This document shows positions 19,093-27,565 of a stretch of DNA of 64,000 bases, one piece after another. Position 1 is the stretch's first letter. The number at the start of each line of letters is the position of its first letter. The stretch lies in assembly GCA_902551755.1 (NCBI GenBank), contig CACDEB010000001.1:405592-469591 (forward strand). Reading direction: 5' to 3'. The stretch comes from an uncultured Pelagibacteraceae bacterium. Lineage in GTDB: Bacteria > Pseudomonadota > Alphaproteobacteria > Pelagibacterales > Pelagibacteraceae. Both the position numbers and the translations under genes were made by a program. Below the pieces are notes generated by a model. The model was given only the letters and a program-made list of their open reading frames with translations. It was not told the DNA's origin and did no database searches.

Positions 19093-19669
19093 TTTTGCTC
19101 CTGCTCAATTTTTTAAGTTCATCTTCAACTAAAGCAGAAACACTGCTTTCATTTACATCAGTTCCAATTAACCTTTTTATGACTTCGTTGGTTATATTAG
19201 AAGCTATTGAATTTATTTTTTTTGGTGAAGATAATTTTAACTCGATTATTTCTTTTTCAACATTTTGAATTTCTGAATTTAAGTCTTCATCGAGTTTCGT
19301 TTTTTTTCTTGTTATTTCAGAGACAATCTTCTCTCTTGCGGCTAACATTACTTCTTTAGCTTTGTTTTTACTTTTCAAAATTATCTCTTCAAATTCTTTG
19401 AGATTTTTTTCACTTTGTTCTCTTTGCTTTTCAGCTGTCTCAATATTTTCTAAAATTTGTAATCTTCTCTGCTCTAGGTTTTTACTTATTTTAGGCAAGA
19501 TAAATTTAGAAAGGACTAAAAAAAGGGTACCGAAAGTTATGGTCAACCAAAAAATTTGCGATACCCAAAATTCAGGATCCAATTGAGGCATTCCCCCTTT
19601 TTCTGCACTTTTAACTGCCACAGTACAGAATGAGAGATAAAAAATATTAAGTAAAATAATTTTTTTCAC
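19082..19669 (-). CDS. ATP synthase Fo subunit b'
   Basis: The second peripheral-stalk subunit, 195 aa. GMPQLDPEFWVSQIFWLTI is the b' hallmark just before the membrane helix, and LPKISKNLEQRR leads into the long coiled-coil stalk. The start codon is GTG at 19669. The first 25 residues (MKKIILLNIFYLSFCTVAVKSA) resemble a signal peptide or extra helix, longer than a plain b subunit. The symbol varies in the literature (atpG or atpF'), so none is given. It lies six bases after atpE. Confidence 0.92.
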   Translation of the reverse strand: MKKIILLNIFYLSFCTVAVKSAEKGGMPQLDPEFWVSQIFWLTITFGTLFLVLSKFILPKISKNLEQRRLQILENIETAEKQREQSEKNLKEFEEIILKSKNKAKEVMLAAREKIVSEITRKKTKLDEDLNSEIQNVEKEIIELKLSSPKKINSIASNITNEVIKRLIGTDVNESSVSALVEDELKKLSRSKNGI

Positions 19670-19675
19670 AATTAT

Positions 19676-19903
19676 TTAAAAAGCAAATAAAATTATTAAA
19701 GCTACAACAAGTCCAAACAACCCAGTGGCCTCAGCTAATGCGAAACCTAAAAGTAAATTTGGAAATTGTTTTTGAGCTGCAGATGGATTTCTCATAGCGC
19801 CAGATAGATAGTTACCAAAAATAATACCTATTCCAACTCCTGCTCCTGCTAGAGCAATCGCCGCTAATCCTGCTCCAATCATTTTTGCTGCTTCTAACTC
19901 CAT
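19676..19903 (-). CDS. atpE: ATP synthase Fo subunit c
   Basis: The 75-aa proteolipid of the rotating c-ring: two helices joined by the polar loop RNPSAAQKQFPN. The proton-carrying carboxylate is Glu58 in GFALAEATGLFGL. The N-terminal glycine-rich helix (AGLAAIALAGAGVGIGIIFG) is normal. No sodium-type ligand pattern is seen, so proton coupling is expected. A near-perfect Shine-Dalgarno sequence precedes it, fitting the need for many copies per complex. Confidence 0.97.
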   Translation of the reverse strand: MELEAAKMIGAGLAAIALAGAGVGIGIIFGNYLSGAMRNPSAAQKQFPNLLLGFALAEATGLFGLVVALIILFAF

Positions 19904-19907
19904 ATTA

Positions 19908-19914
19908 TCCTCCT
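19908..19914 (-). promoter_or_regulatory. Strong ribosome-binding site of atpE
   Basis: Read on the minus strand, AGGAGGA lies in the 16-base gap between the atpB stop and the atpE start, about five bases from the ATG at 19903. Most other junctions in this window show no consensus Shine-Dalgarno, so this site likely raises subunit c translation. Confidence 0.75.
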
Positions 19915-19919
19915 TATGA

Positions 19920-20654
19920 TTAATGGTGTAAATTTAATGCATCATTTAAATAAATGCATGTTAAAATTGCAAAAACATAAGCTTGAAGAAAAGCAACTAA
20001 TATCTCCAAACCTGTTAATGCAACTGAAAAACTCAGTGGAAGCCATCCACCGACAATTCCAAGACTTACTACAAAGCCTCCGAATACTTTCATCATTGTA
20101 TGTCCCGCCATCATATTTGCAAATAATCTTACAGATAAACTGATGGGCCTACTTAAATAAGAAATAATTTCTATAACTACTATTAGTGGTAACAAGACAG
20201 CTGGCACTCCGCTGGGTACAAAAAGTTTTAAATAGCCAAATCCATGTTTAATAAATCCAATAATTGTCACTCCAATGAAAATAAATGCTGCTAAAACAAA
20301 TGTTACGATTATGTGGCTTGTTACTGTAAAAGAATAGGGGATCATACCGAACATGTTACAAAAAAGAACAAACATAAAAAGTGAAAATATAAATGAAAAA
20401 TATGGTTTTGCTTTCGAACCAGCTGTATCACTTATCATCTTAGACACAAATGTATAGCTAAGTTCTGAGAGCAATTGTATTTTATCAGGAATTATATTTT
20501 TCTTTTGTGCACCTAAATTAAAAATTATCAATATTGCTAATGAGCTTATGACCATAAATAAACTAGCATTAGTAAAGGATAAATCTATTTCCCCTATTTT
20601 AATTTCTGGACCAATTCTATAAACATTAAATTGGTACATCGGATTTGCTGCCAT
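19920..20654 (-). CDS. atpB: ATP synthase Fo subunit a
   Basis: The stator subunit that carries the two proton half-channels. The 244-aa protein has five to six helices and the essential arginine in ISLSVRLFANMMAGHTMM. SGVPAVLLPLIVVIEIISYLSRP and the C-terminal LEILVAFLQAYVFAILTCIYL are conserved. The N-terminus MAANPMYQFNV is typical of alphaproteobacteria. It lies four bases after atpI and 16 before atpE. The F1 genes are not in the window, so Fo and F1 operons are separate. Confidence 0.96.
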   Translation of the reverse strand: MAANPMYQFNVYRIGPEIKIGEIDLSFTNASLFMVISSLAILIIFNLGAQKKNIIPDKIQLLSELSYTFVSKMISDTAGSKAKPYFSFIFSLFMFVLFCNMFGMIPYSFTVTSHIIVTFVLAAFIFIGVTIIGFIKHGFGYLKLFVPSGVPAVLLPLIVVIEIISYLSRPISLSVRLFANMMAGHTMMKVFGGFVVSLGIVGGWLPLSFSVALTGLEILVAFLQAYVFAILTCIYLNDALNLHH

Positions 20655-20658
20655 AAAA

Positions 20659-20925
20659 TCAATTCTGTAGTCTTTTTGCTGACCTGATTACATTTAATAT
20701 ACCCGCAACTACACCAACAAAAAAAAATATTATTATTAACCATGGTTTAGTATCAAACCAATTATCTAAAATAAACCCTATAATTGTCCCTACTAATACA
20801 GCCGCTACTAATTCAGTGCTCAATTTGAAAGCTTGTCCAATATTAGATGTTTGGGGATTTTCTTTTTCTACTTTTAACTTTTTACGTGCATTTTTTAGGC
20901 GATCTTTTAGCCGTTCTTTACCCAT
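20659..20925 (-). CDS. atpI: ATP synthase accessory protein AtpI
   Basis: An 88-aa protein with a basic coiled N-terminus and two transmembrane helices (about residues 34-52 and 60-80), with GFILDNWFDTKPWLII between them, as in AtpI proteins that assist c-ring assembly. Its ATG begins directly after the smc stop codon, so it is very likely cotranscribed with smc. Confidence 0.88.
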   Translation of the reverse strand: MGKERLKDRLKNARKKLKVEKENPQTSNIGQAFKLSTELVAAVLVGTIIGFILDNWFDTKPWLIIIFFFVGVVAGILNVIRSAKRLQN

Positions 20926-23322
20926 CTAGGCAACCATGCTCTCAGCTTTTTCAAGGTCAACTGAAACTAGCTGGCTTATGCCTTTCTCTGGCATGGTTAC
21001 ACCATAAAGTCTATTCATTTTTGACATCGTAAGGGCGTGATGGGTAACAATAATAAATTTTGTTTTAGTAATTTTTATGAGTTCATCCAAGAGATTACAA
21101 AAACGAGTGACGTTTGCGTCATCTAAAGGTGCATCTACTTCATCAAGAACACATATTGGTGAAGGGTTAGTTAAGAAAACTGCAAAGACTAAAGATAAAG
21201 CAGTGAGTGCTTGCTCTCCACCTGAAAGAAGAGTAATTGACTGAAGTCTTTTTCCTGGAGGACTTACCAACATTTCTAAACCTGCATCAAGCGGATCATC
21301 AGAGTCAACTAATTCCAGTTTCGCGCTTCCACCGTTAAATAATTTTGTGTAAACTTCATTAAACTTTCTATTAACCTTTTCAAAGGCCTCAAGGAGTCTT
21401 TCTCGACCTTTTTGATTAAGTTCATTAATACTTTCTTTAAGTTTGACAATAGCTGTCACTAAGTCTGATCGATCTTTTTCCATTTTTTTAATTTCAATTT
21501 CGTATTTACTTGTTTCTTCATCTGCTCTTAGATTTACTGATCCTAGTTTATCTCTCTCTCTTTTCTTTTCATCAAGCAATTCTTCTTGTGTGAGTGCGTC
21601 CGGGAGATCACTTTGATCTTTCAAGTTTGAGAATTCAAAAACATCTTTTTCTGCAAGATTTAATTCATTTTCAATTCTCTCTAACAAATCAATTCTTCTT
21701 TTTGACAGGCCATCAATTGTTGCTGTTGAACTCGCTTTTCTTTCTCTGATTTCTATAGAATTTTCTCTGATCTCTGAAAGCTCAAGATTTAGGGCGTTAG
21801 ATTTTTTATCTGATATTTCAATTAATTTTTCATTCTCCTCTTTCTCAATTTCAGAAAGTCTTAAATTTTCAGTTAATTGCCCTTTTTTTTCTGCTTGGGT
21901 GTTTGGTTTATTTTCTAATAGATTTAATTGACTAGATGATTTTTGTCTTCTTTCATTTAGTTGTTTTATTGATTTGTCGGAGTTTTCAAGTAGGTTTTTC
22001 CAACTTTCAATTTCAGTATCAATAATTTTTATTCTTTCTTTTCTTTTAATAGAATCGTTTTTTATGTTTTGATTTTTACTGTAGCTTTCAGCATATTCTT
22101 CAATTATGTTTTTACATTCTTCAATAGCTTTTATAGCATCATCATTTTGGTTCTGACTGATTAAAGTCTTTACGTTTTCAAGATTGTTTTTAAGTTTATC
22201 TTTTACGGAAAAAAGATCGTCATTAGATTTTTTTTCAGTATCGTAGTATTTTGTATCAATATCGATTAAATCATTTTTTTCTTCTTTTAATCTTTTTTCA
22301 TTTGAATTAGCATCGATCGTAATACTTTTTTCTCTATCTAAATCATTATCGATTTCAACAAGGCTATTTTTAAAATTTTCGATCTCTTTTTGTATTCTAT
22401 CATTTTCCTCATCCAAACTTTTAAGTTCCAAGTTTAATCTTTGGATTTTAGAAAGTATTTCAAAATTTTTCTCTTTGATTGGATTATTTGTTGCATTTTC
22501 ACTTTCTATATTTTTTTCAATTTCATTTATTTTATTTGAAATATTCTCAAATTCCTGATCAGAGTCTTTATTAATTTCTTTTTCTAAAGTAATTTCTTTA
22601 TCTATCTCCTGCAATTTGAGAAAATATAATCCAGCCTCAATTTTTTTAATCTCTTCTGAGATCACCTTATATTTCCCGGCTTCTTCTGCTTGTTTTTGTA
22701 AATTTGCTAGTTGTTTCTCTTGTTGTCTCCTTAATTCATCTGCTCTTTTTAAATTATTTTCTGCAGCATTTAATCTTACTTCAGCCTCATGTCTTCTAGC
22801 ATGTAAACCAGAAATTCCCGCAGCCTCCTCAAGAATTGCCCGTCTATCACTCGGTTTTGCTGTTACTAACGATCCAATTCTACCTTGGCTTATTAATGAT
22901 GGAGAGTGAGCCCCAGTTGAAAGGTCAGCAAAAAACATTTGAGCATCTTTTGCCCTTACTTCTTTTCCATTTATATGAAACTTTGATCCCTTATCTTTTT
23001 CAATCTTTCTTCTAATTTCTATTTCGGGAATGTGTTTATAATTGTGTGATCCTAAACTTCCATCATTCGATAGGTTTACAATTACCTCAGCTATATTTTT
23101 GGAAGGTTTGTTTGAAGTACCGGAAAAAATTACATCTTCCATACCTGAGCCTCTCATACTTTTTGCTGATGTTTCACCCATGCACCATCTTAAAGACTCA
23201 ACGATATTTGATTTACCACAACCGTTTGGACCAACTATTCCAGTTAGACCGTCCTCAATAAGTAAACTTGTTTTATCTGCGAAAGATTTAAAACCGTTTA
23301 GTTGAATTTTTTTAAATTCCAT
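20926..23322 (-). CDS. smc: Chromosome segregation SMC-family ATPase, short and apparently hinge-less
   Basis: An SMC ATPase that organises and segregates the chromosome. The N-terminal head has Walker A GPNGCGKSN (residues 31-39) and Q-loop SQGRIG (145-150). The C-terminal head has the signature LSGGEQ (699-704) and Walker B VLDEVDAPLDD, with EVD glutamate 728. Between about 165 and 640 the sequence is charged coiled coil. At 798 aa it is about 350 residues shorter than usual SMC proteins. I see no globular hinge; a short helix (DDAIKAIEECKNIIEEYAE, 395-413) sits at the centre. The start neighbours dsbA (7 bp) and the stop abuts atpI. Confidence 0.92.
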   Translation of the reverse strand: MEFKKIQLNGFKSFADKTSLLIEDGLTGIVGPNGCGKSNIVESLRWCMGETSAKSMRGSGMEDVIFSGTSNKPSKNIAEVIVNLSNDGSLGSHNYKHIPEIEIRRKIEKDKGSKFHINGKEVRAKDAQMFFADLSTGAHSPSLISQGRIGSLVTAKPSDRRAILEEAAGISGLHARRHEAEVRLNAAENNLKRADELRRQQEKQLANLQKQAEEAGKYKVISEEIKKIEAGLYFLKLQEIDKEITLEKEINKDSDQEFENISNKINEIEKNIESENATNNPIKEKNFEILSKIQRLNLELKSLDEENDRIQKEIENFKNSLVEIDNDLDREKSITIDANSNEKRLKEEKNDLIDIDTKYYDTEKKSNDDLFSVKDKLKNNLENVKTLISQNQNDDAIKAIEECKNIIEEYAESYSKNQNIKNDSIKRKERIKIIDTEIESWKNLLENSDKSIKQLNERRQKSSSQLNLLENKPNTQAEKKGQLTENLRLSEIEKEENEKLIEISDKKSNALNLELSEIRENSIEIRERKASSTATIDGLSKRRIDLLERIENELNLAEKDVFEFSNLKDQSDLPDALTQEELLDEKKRERDKLGSVNLRADEETSKYEIEIKKMEKDRSDLVTAIVKLKESINELNQKGRERLLEAFEKVNRKFNEVYTKLFNGGSAKLELVDSDDPLDAGLEMLVSPPGKRLQSITLLSGGEQALTALSLVFAVFLTNPSPICVLDEVDAPLDDANVTRFCNLLDELIKITKTKFIIVTHHALTMSKMNRLYGVTMPEKGISQLVSVDLEKAESMVA

Positions 23323-23329
23323 TAAGGAA

Positions 23330-23908
23330 TTATAACAGTTTTTCTATGGCTTTTTTTAAATTTTTAAACGATAGCGTCTTTTCAAACTTTTGGTCGTTTA
23401 AAATAAGTGTAGGGGTTGAATTTATATCAAATTCTTTTACACCCTCGATTCGTTCGTTTAAGATAAAGGCCTCTAACTCAGTGTTAGAAAAACACTTTTC
23501 TTCATCTAGAGGTTTTCCAAATAATTTTATAACTGAAGACAAATTTGAATTAAGTTCTTCAATTGTTGATCCTTTAGCCCACTTTTTTTGGTTAGAATAT
23601 AAAAAATGCAGTAAGTCTGATTTGCCATCATTGTTACAATGAGCCAGTTTAGATGCATTTAATGCTGCCATGTCTAATGGGAAATTTCTAAATTCAATAT
23701 TTATAATACCAGTATCAATAAATTCTTTTTTTAATTCAGGGTAAACTTTATTATGAAAATCTGCACAGAATGAACAAGTAAGAGACTCGTAAATTATTAG
23801 TTTAATTTTTGCATCTTCTCTTCCTTCAATTATTGGTTTGAAGGAAGATGCGTTAATATTTGTCTGAAATAGAACGAAAATTATTAGTACAAAAATTTTC
23901 TTAATCAT
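23330..23908 (-). CDS. DsbA-like periplasmic thiol-disulfide oxidoreductase
   Basis: A thioredoxin-fold protein of the DsbA/BdbD branch, exported by an N-terminal signal (MIKKIFVLIIFVLFQTNINA). The redox motif is CSFC in YESLTCSFCADFH, and the cis-proline loop is NSTPTLILN. From the ATG at 23908 it is 192 aa; the upstream in-frame ATG at 23932 lies deeper inside dciA and is less likely. It overlaps the dciA end by eight bases and precedes smc, an order shared by many alphaproteobacteria. Confidence 0.87.
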   Translation of the reverse strand: MIKKIFVLIIFVLFQTNINASSFKPIIEGREDAKIKLIIYESLTCSFCADFHNKVYPELKKEFIDTGIINIEFRNFPLDMAALNASKLAHCNNDGKSDLLHFLYSNQKKWAKGSTIEELNSNLSSVIKLFGKPLDEEKCFSNTELEAFILNERIEGVKEFDINSTPTLILNDQKFEKTLSFKNLKKAIEKLL

Positions 23909-24368
23909 TTTTTTCTCTATACACTTTAGCAAATTCTTTTAAAGAATTTTCAATTTTTTTATTTTTAATTTCCCCTAAATTATATTTGGAATTACTTTTT
24001 TTAACACTTTTTATTTTTTCATCTTTCCTGTCAAAGGTATACACTTTTAATGTTGAAATTAAATCATATCCAAAAAAAGAATTGATCTTATCTATTATAT
24101 TTTTTTTCGAATACTCTAACTCGACTTCGTGACCTCTCTTAACCATTACTTCCAATACGGATTTTCTAAACTTATTAGAACTCAAATATTTTTTTGGATA
24201 ACTTAAAGAAAATAGCTCATCACCAACAAACATTCTCCAATTTTCTATAAGTTCAGAATAAACCTCTCCTTTTTGTTTCAATAACTTTTTTACCTTTGTG
24301 GGCAAAGTGTCTTTAAAAGATCTTAATCCTTGAATGACTTTAAATCTCTGATTAGAATTAAATTTCAT
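23901..24368 (-). CDS. DciA-like protein (DUF721)
   Basis: A 155-aa basic protein. The segment GEVYSELIENWRMFVGDELFSLSYPKKYL, containing the W-x-x-x-V-G-x-x-L pattern, and VLEVMVKRGHEVELEY match DUF721, the family of DciA, a loader or operator of the replicative helicase DnaB. The lysine-rich C-terminus is poorly conserved. Its ATG (24368-24366) overlaps the ATG of divergent mutY. Helicase-loader function is taken from family knowledge. Confidence 0.75.
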   Translation of the reverse strand: MKFNSNQRFKVIQGLRSFKDTLPTKVKKLLKQKGEVYSELIENWRMFVGDELFSLSYPKKYLSSNKFRKSVLEVMVKRGHEVELEYSKKNIIDKINSFFGYDLISTLKVYTFDRKDEKIKSVKKSNSKYNLGEIKNKKIENSLKEFAKVYREKND

Positions 24369-25356
24369 GACTAAATCAATTATATCAAAAAAAATTTTAT
24401 TTTGGTACGATAATAATAAGAGAATTCTCCCATGGAGAAAAAATAATTCTAACGAACAAAAACTTTATTTCACGTTGGTTAGTGAGTTTATGTTGCAACA
24501 AACTCAAGTTACAACTGTAATTCCTTATTTCAAAAGATTTGTGCAAAAAATTCCAAACTTTAAAAAGTTGTCTAAAGCAAATGACCAAACACTAATGAAG
24601 TTGTGGGAAGGACTGGGTTACTACTCTAGAGCTAGAAATCTAAAAAAATCTGCTATAATGATCAATGGTAAATTTGGTGGAACTTTACCATCCAATATTG
24701 AAGATTTAAAATCTTTACCCGGAGTTGGTGACTATACGTCTACTGCAATAATGGCTATTGCTTTCAATCAAAAATTTATTCCTTTGGATGGAAATGTTGA
24801 AAGAATTCTTAAAAGAGTTCTATATCTTAGAAGCGAAAAAGCTATATCAAAAGAAAATATGCAAATTTCAAAAAAATTTTTCGGTTTATCAGAAAGAGCA
24901 AGTGATTATGCTCAAGCTATAATGGAATTAGGTGCTTTAGTATGCAGGCCCACCTCTCCATTATGCGACAAGTGTCCAATAAGAATTAATTGTATTTCAT
25001 ATAAACGAAAAGATTTTTCTTTAATAAAAAAAACAAAAAAAAATAAGATCAAATATTTTGAGGCAAATATTTATATGAATGAAAATAAAATGTTATTAGT
25101 TAGAAATAATAAATTTAACTTTCTTAAAAATTTATTAATCTTTCCGATGAACGAAATAGATAAGTCAAAATTTAACTCTTCACCAAAAGTAAAAACAAAA
25201 ATTAAGATATCTAATATAGATATGAATATTGTAATTAATAAAAATAAAATTAAATCAACAAATAAAGGCTTAATTTTAAACCGAAAAAAAATAGTAAGTG
25301 AAGTAATACCATCTTTTACAAAAAAATTATTTAGAGTAGCTTCAAGTAATGTATGA
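24367..25356 (+). CDS. mutY: A/G-specific adenine DNA glycosylase MutY
   Basis: Removes adenine mispaired with 8-oxoguanine. The 329-aa protein has catalytic Glu40 in SEFMLQQTQV, the helix-hairpin-helix LKSLPGVGDYTSTA with Asp141 in PLDGNVERIL, and the 4Fe-4S loop with Cys193, 200, 203 and 209. The C-terminal NUDIX-like recognition domain (from about 225) is present but weakly conserved. The start matches family N-termini and shares its ATG with the opposite dciA start. The stop overlaps the next gene as ATGA. Confidence 0.95.
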   Translation: MTKSIISKKILFWYDNNKRILPWRKNNSNEQKLYFTLVSEFMLQQTQVTTVIPYFKRFVQKIPNFKKLSKANDQTLMKLWEGLGYYSRARNLKKSAIMINGKFGGTLPSNIEDLKSLPGVGDYTSTAIMAIAFNQKFIPLDGNVERILKRVLYLRSEKAISKENMQISKKFFGLSERASDYAQAIMELGALVCRPTSPLCDKCPIRINCISYKRKDFSLIKKTKKNKIKYFEANIYMNENKMLLVRNNKFNFLKNLLIFPMNEIDKSKFNSSPKVKTKIKISNIDMNIVINKNKIKSTNKGLILNRKKIVSEVIPSFTKKLFRVASSNV

Positions 25357-26495
25357 AAAAAATTGGAATTATCGGAGCAGGGATATCAGGATTATACATA
25401 GCTAATCTTTTTAAAAAAAACCCTAAATATCAAGTATCAATTTTTGATAAAAAAAACTCTCTTAATCTAGATGAGGGGTACGGCGTACAATTATCTACAA
25501 ATAGTGTCAAACTTTTAAATGAAATTGGATTTAACAAAATAGAAAAAAACGAAAAATTTAATCCAGAAAAAATAAATTTTTATTCAAAAAAAGATGAAGA
25601 TAAAATATGTGAACTAGATATATCTAAATTTAATTCAAATAATTGTAAATATACTACTTTGAAAAGATCTACTTTGATCAATTTTCTTAAAAAAGATTTA
25701 AAGGATTTGATCAAAACAAATTATAGTGTATCGAAAATTGATCAAGAGCAAGAAAAAATAAAGCTTAGTTTTCAAAATAAAGAAACTTACGAATGTGATT
25801 ATTTAATTATTTCTGATGGAGTTTTTTCAAAAAGTAGACATCTTGTTTCAAATAATCAAATTCACCCAAAATTTAACAATACTTTAGCCATAAGAGGTAT
25901 GATACCCGCAAAATCTAATATCATTGATAAAAAAAATATTTTGCTATTTTTAGGCTCTGATTTTCATCATGTAATTTATCCTGTTTCTCCAAGTGGAGAT
26001 TTAAATTTTATAGCCATAATGAAATATAAACTTTTAGCAGAAGAGCAGAAAAATTACTCATTGTTCAGTGATAAATCTTTTATACAAAAAATTTTAAAAA
26101 ATATTCCTCAAGAAAACAAAGATTTTTTTAATAATCTTAAAGAAGTAAAAATCTTTCCTGTGTTTGTCAGTGATAGTTTTTTTGAAGTAAAAAATAAGAA
26201 CATTCATTTAATAGGGGATGCTTTTTTTGCTTTTCCACCATCATTTGCTCAAGGCGCGTCTCAGTCTATAGAGGGGGCACATGAACTATTTGCGAGTATA
26301 GAAAATAATTCTAATGCTAACTTTTTTGAAAATAGGGTTAATAAAACAAAAATGGTCAATAATAGATCAAAATTAAATCAGTTAGCCTTTCATTTATCTA
26401 ATCCTTTAACTGTATATCTTAGAAATATTTTTTTAAAAAGATTAGTAAAAAATCAAAGGTTTTTAGAAAGTTATTTAGGAAAAATTTATAGATAA
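25353..26495 (+). CDS. FAD-dependent monooxygenase (UbiH/salicylate hydroxylase-like)
   Basis: A 380-aa class A flavoprotein hydroxylase. It opens with GIIGAGISGLYIANLFKK, and the second FAD motif is LIGDAFFAFPPSFAQGASQSIEGAHEL (GD...P...GQG type). A YLIISDGVFSKSR-like DG motif is also present. Such enzymes hydroxylate aromatic rings, including steps of ubiquinone synthesis, but UbiH/F/I assignment cannot be made from sequence alone. Its start overlaps the mutY stop by four bases; its end overlaps ccrM by ten on the opposite strand. Confidence 0.8.
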   Translation: MKKIGIIGAGISGLYIANLFKKNPKYQVSIFDKKNSLNLDEGYGVQLSTNSVKLLNEIGFNKIEKNEKFNPEKINFYSKKDEDKICELDISKFNSNNCKYTTLKRSTLINFLKKDLKDLIKTNYSVSKIDQEQEKIKLSFQNKETYECDYLIISDGVFSKSRHLVSNNQIHPKFNNTLAIRGMIPAKSNIIDKKNILLFLGSDFHHVIYPVSPSGDLNFIAIMKYKLLAEEQKNYSLFSDKSFIQKILKNIPQENKDFFNNLKEVKIFPVFVSDSFFEVKNKNIHLIGDAFFAFPPSFAQGASQSIEGAHELFASIENNSNANFFENRVNKTKMVNNRSKLNQLAFHLSNPLTVYLRNIFLKRLVKNQRFLESYLGKIYR

Positions 26496-27565
26496 CTTTT
26501 TGACAAGAATTTTTGTCTTAAATTATCTATTGGCACGAAAGTATTTCCTAATTCACAATGCCAATAAGTCCATCCATTACAACTTTCAGCTCCTAAAATT
26601 GTAGCTGCAACCTTATGAATTGAACCTTCAGTTTGAGCATGTTTGATACTCCCATCAACCATAATTTTTGCACTGATTTTCTTTTTATTATCAAAAATAA
26701 TAGTACCAGGCTTAATTATTCCCAATTCAACCAATGAACCAAAAGGTACTCTTGGTTTGGATTTATTGTTTTTAAGCGTGTCTAAATAATGATCTTCTAT
26801 TGGTTTTGTATTCTTTAATCTTTGTTCGGCAGCTTTGAAATAGGATTTTTCTTTTTCTATACCGTAATAATTTCTACTCAATTTTTTTGCAACCGTTGCA
26901 GTTGTGCCTGATCCCAAAAACGGATCAAGAATTAAATCATCTTTATTTGAAGTTGCTAATAAAATTCTATGAAGTAAAGCTTCTGGTTTTTGTGTAGAAT
27001 GAACCTTCTTTCCATTTTTTTTTAAACGTTCTGTTCCATTGCAAATGGGTAAATCCCAATTAGATCTCATTTGTAAATCATCGTTCAAACATTTTAATGA
27101 TTGATAATTAAAAGTATATTTTGAATTCTCTGATTTTGAAGCCCAAATTAAAGTCTCATGAGCGTTAGTAAACCTTGTTCCCCTAAAATTTGGCATTGGA
27201 TTTTTTTTGTTCCAAATTACATCATTTAATATCCAAAAACCTAAATTTTGAATGGCTGTACCAACTCTAAATATATTATGATAACTTCCTATAACCCAAA
27301 TTGCTCCATTCTTTTTTAAAATTCTCTTGCACTCTCTTAACCACGCATATGTGAAATCATCATATTTCTTAAAACTTTCAAATTGATCCCATTTATCATT
27401 TACTGCATTAACTTTTGATCTATCTGGTCTAATAAGTTTATTTTTTAGTTGAAGGTTGTAAGGGGGATCTGCAAAAACTAAATCGAAAGTCTCATCTGGA
27501 ATTTTTTTTAATTCTTTAAGACTGTCTCCGTTAATAATTTTGTTTTTTAATTCTAACTCTCTCAT
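26486..27565 (-). CDS. ccrM: CcrM-type DNA adenine methyltransferase (GANTC)
   Basis: A cell-cycle methyltransferase that modifies the adenine in GANTC. The 359-aa beta-class enzyme has DPPY at 33-36 before the SAM motif FLGSG at 216-220. SKVNAVNDKWDQFESF, WVIGSYHNIFRVG and NPMPNFRGTRFTNAHETLIW are diagnostic of CcrM. The C-terminal 90 residues (SAKIMVDGSIKHAQTEGSIHK) match the RAMA-type extension needed for DNA recognition. No restriction partner is nearby, so it is a solitary methylase. It follows rnhB by 80 bp, a gap that holds GANTC sites. Confidence 0.95.
   Translation of the reverse strand: MRELELKNKIINGDSLKELKKIPDETFDLVFADPPYNLQLKNKLIRPDRSKVNAVNDKWDQFESFKKYDDFTYAWLRECKRILKKNGAIWVIGSYHNIFRVGTAIQNLGFWILNDVIWNKKNPMPNFRGTRFTNAHETLIWASKSENSKYTFNYQSLKCLNDDLQMRSNWDLPICNGTERLKKNGKKVHSTQKPEALLHRILLATSNKDDLILDPFLGSGTTATVAKKLSRNYYGIEKEKSYFKAAEQRLKNTKPIEDHYLDTLKNNKSKPRVPFGSLVELGIIKPGTIIFDNKKKISAKIMVDGSIKHAQTEGSIHKVAATILGAESCNGWTYWHCELGNTFVPIDNLRQKFLSKSYL

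Noticed and set aside
22616..23305. Open frames on the plus strand opposite smc (22616-22909, 23042-23305)
   Set aside because: They are antisense to the conserved ATPase head of SMC and show no family resemblance.
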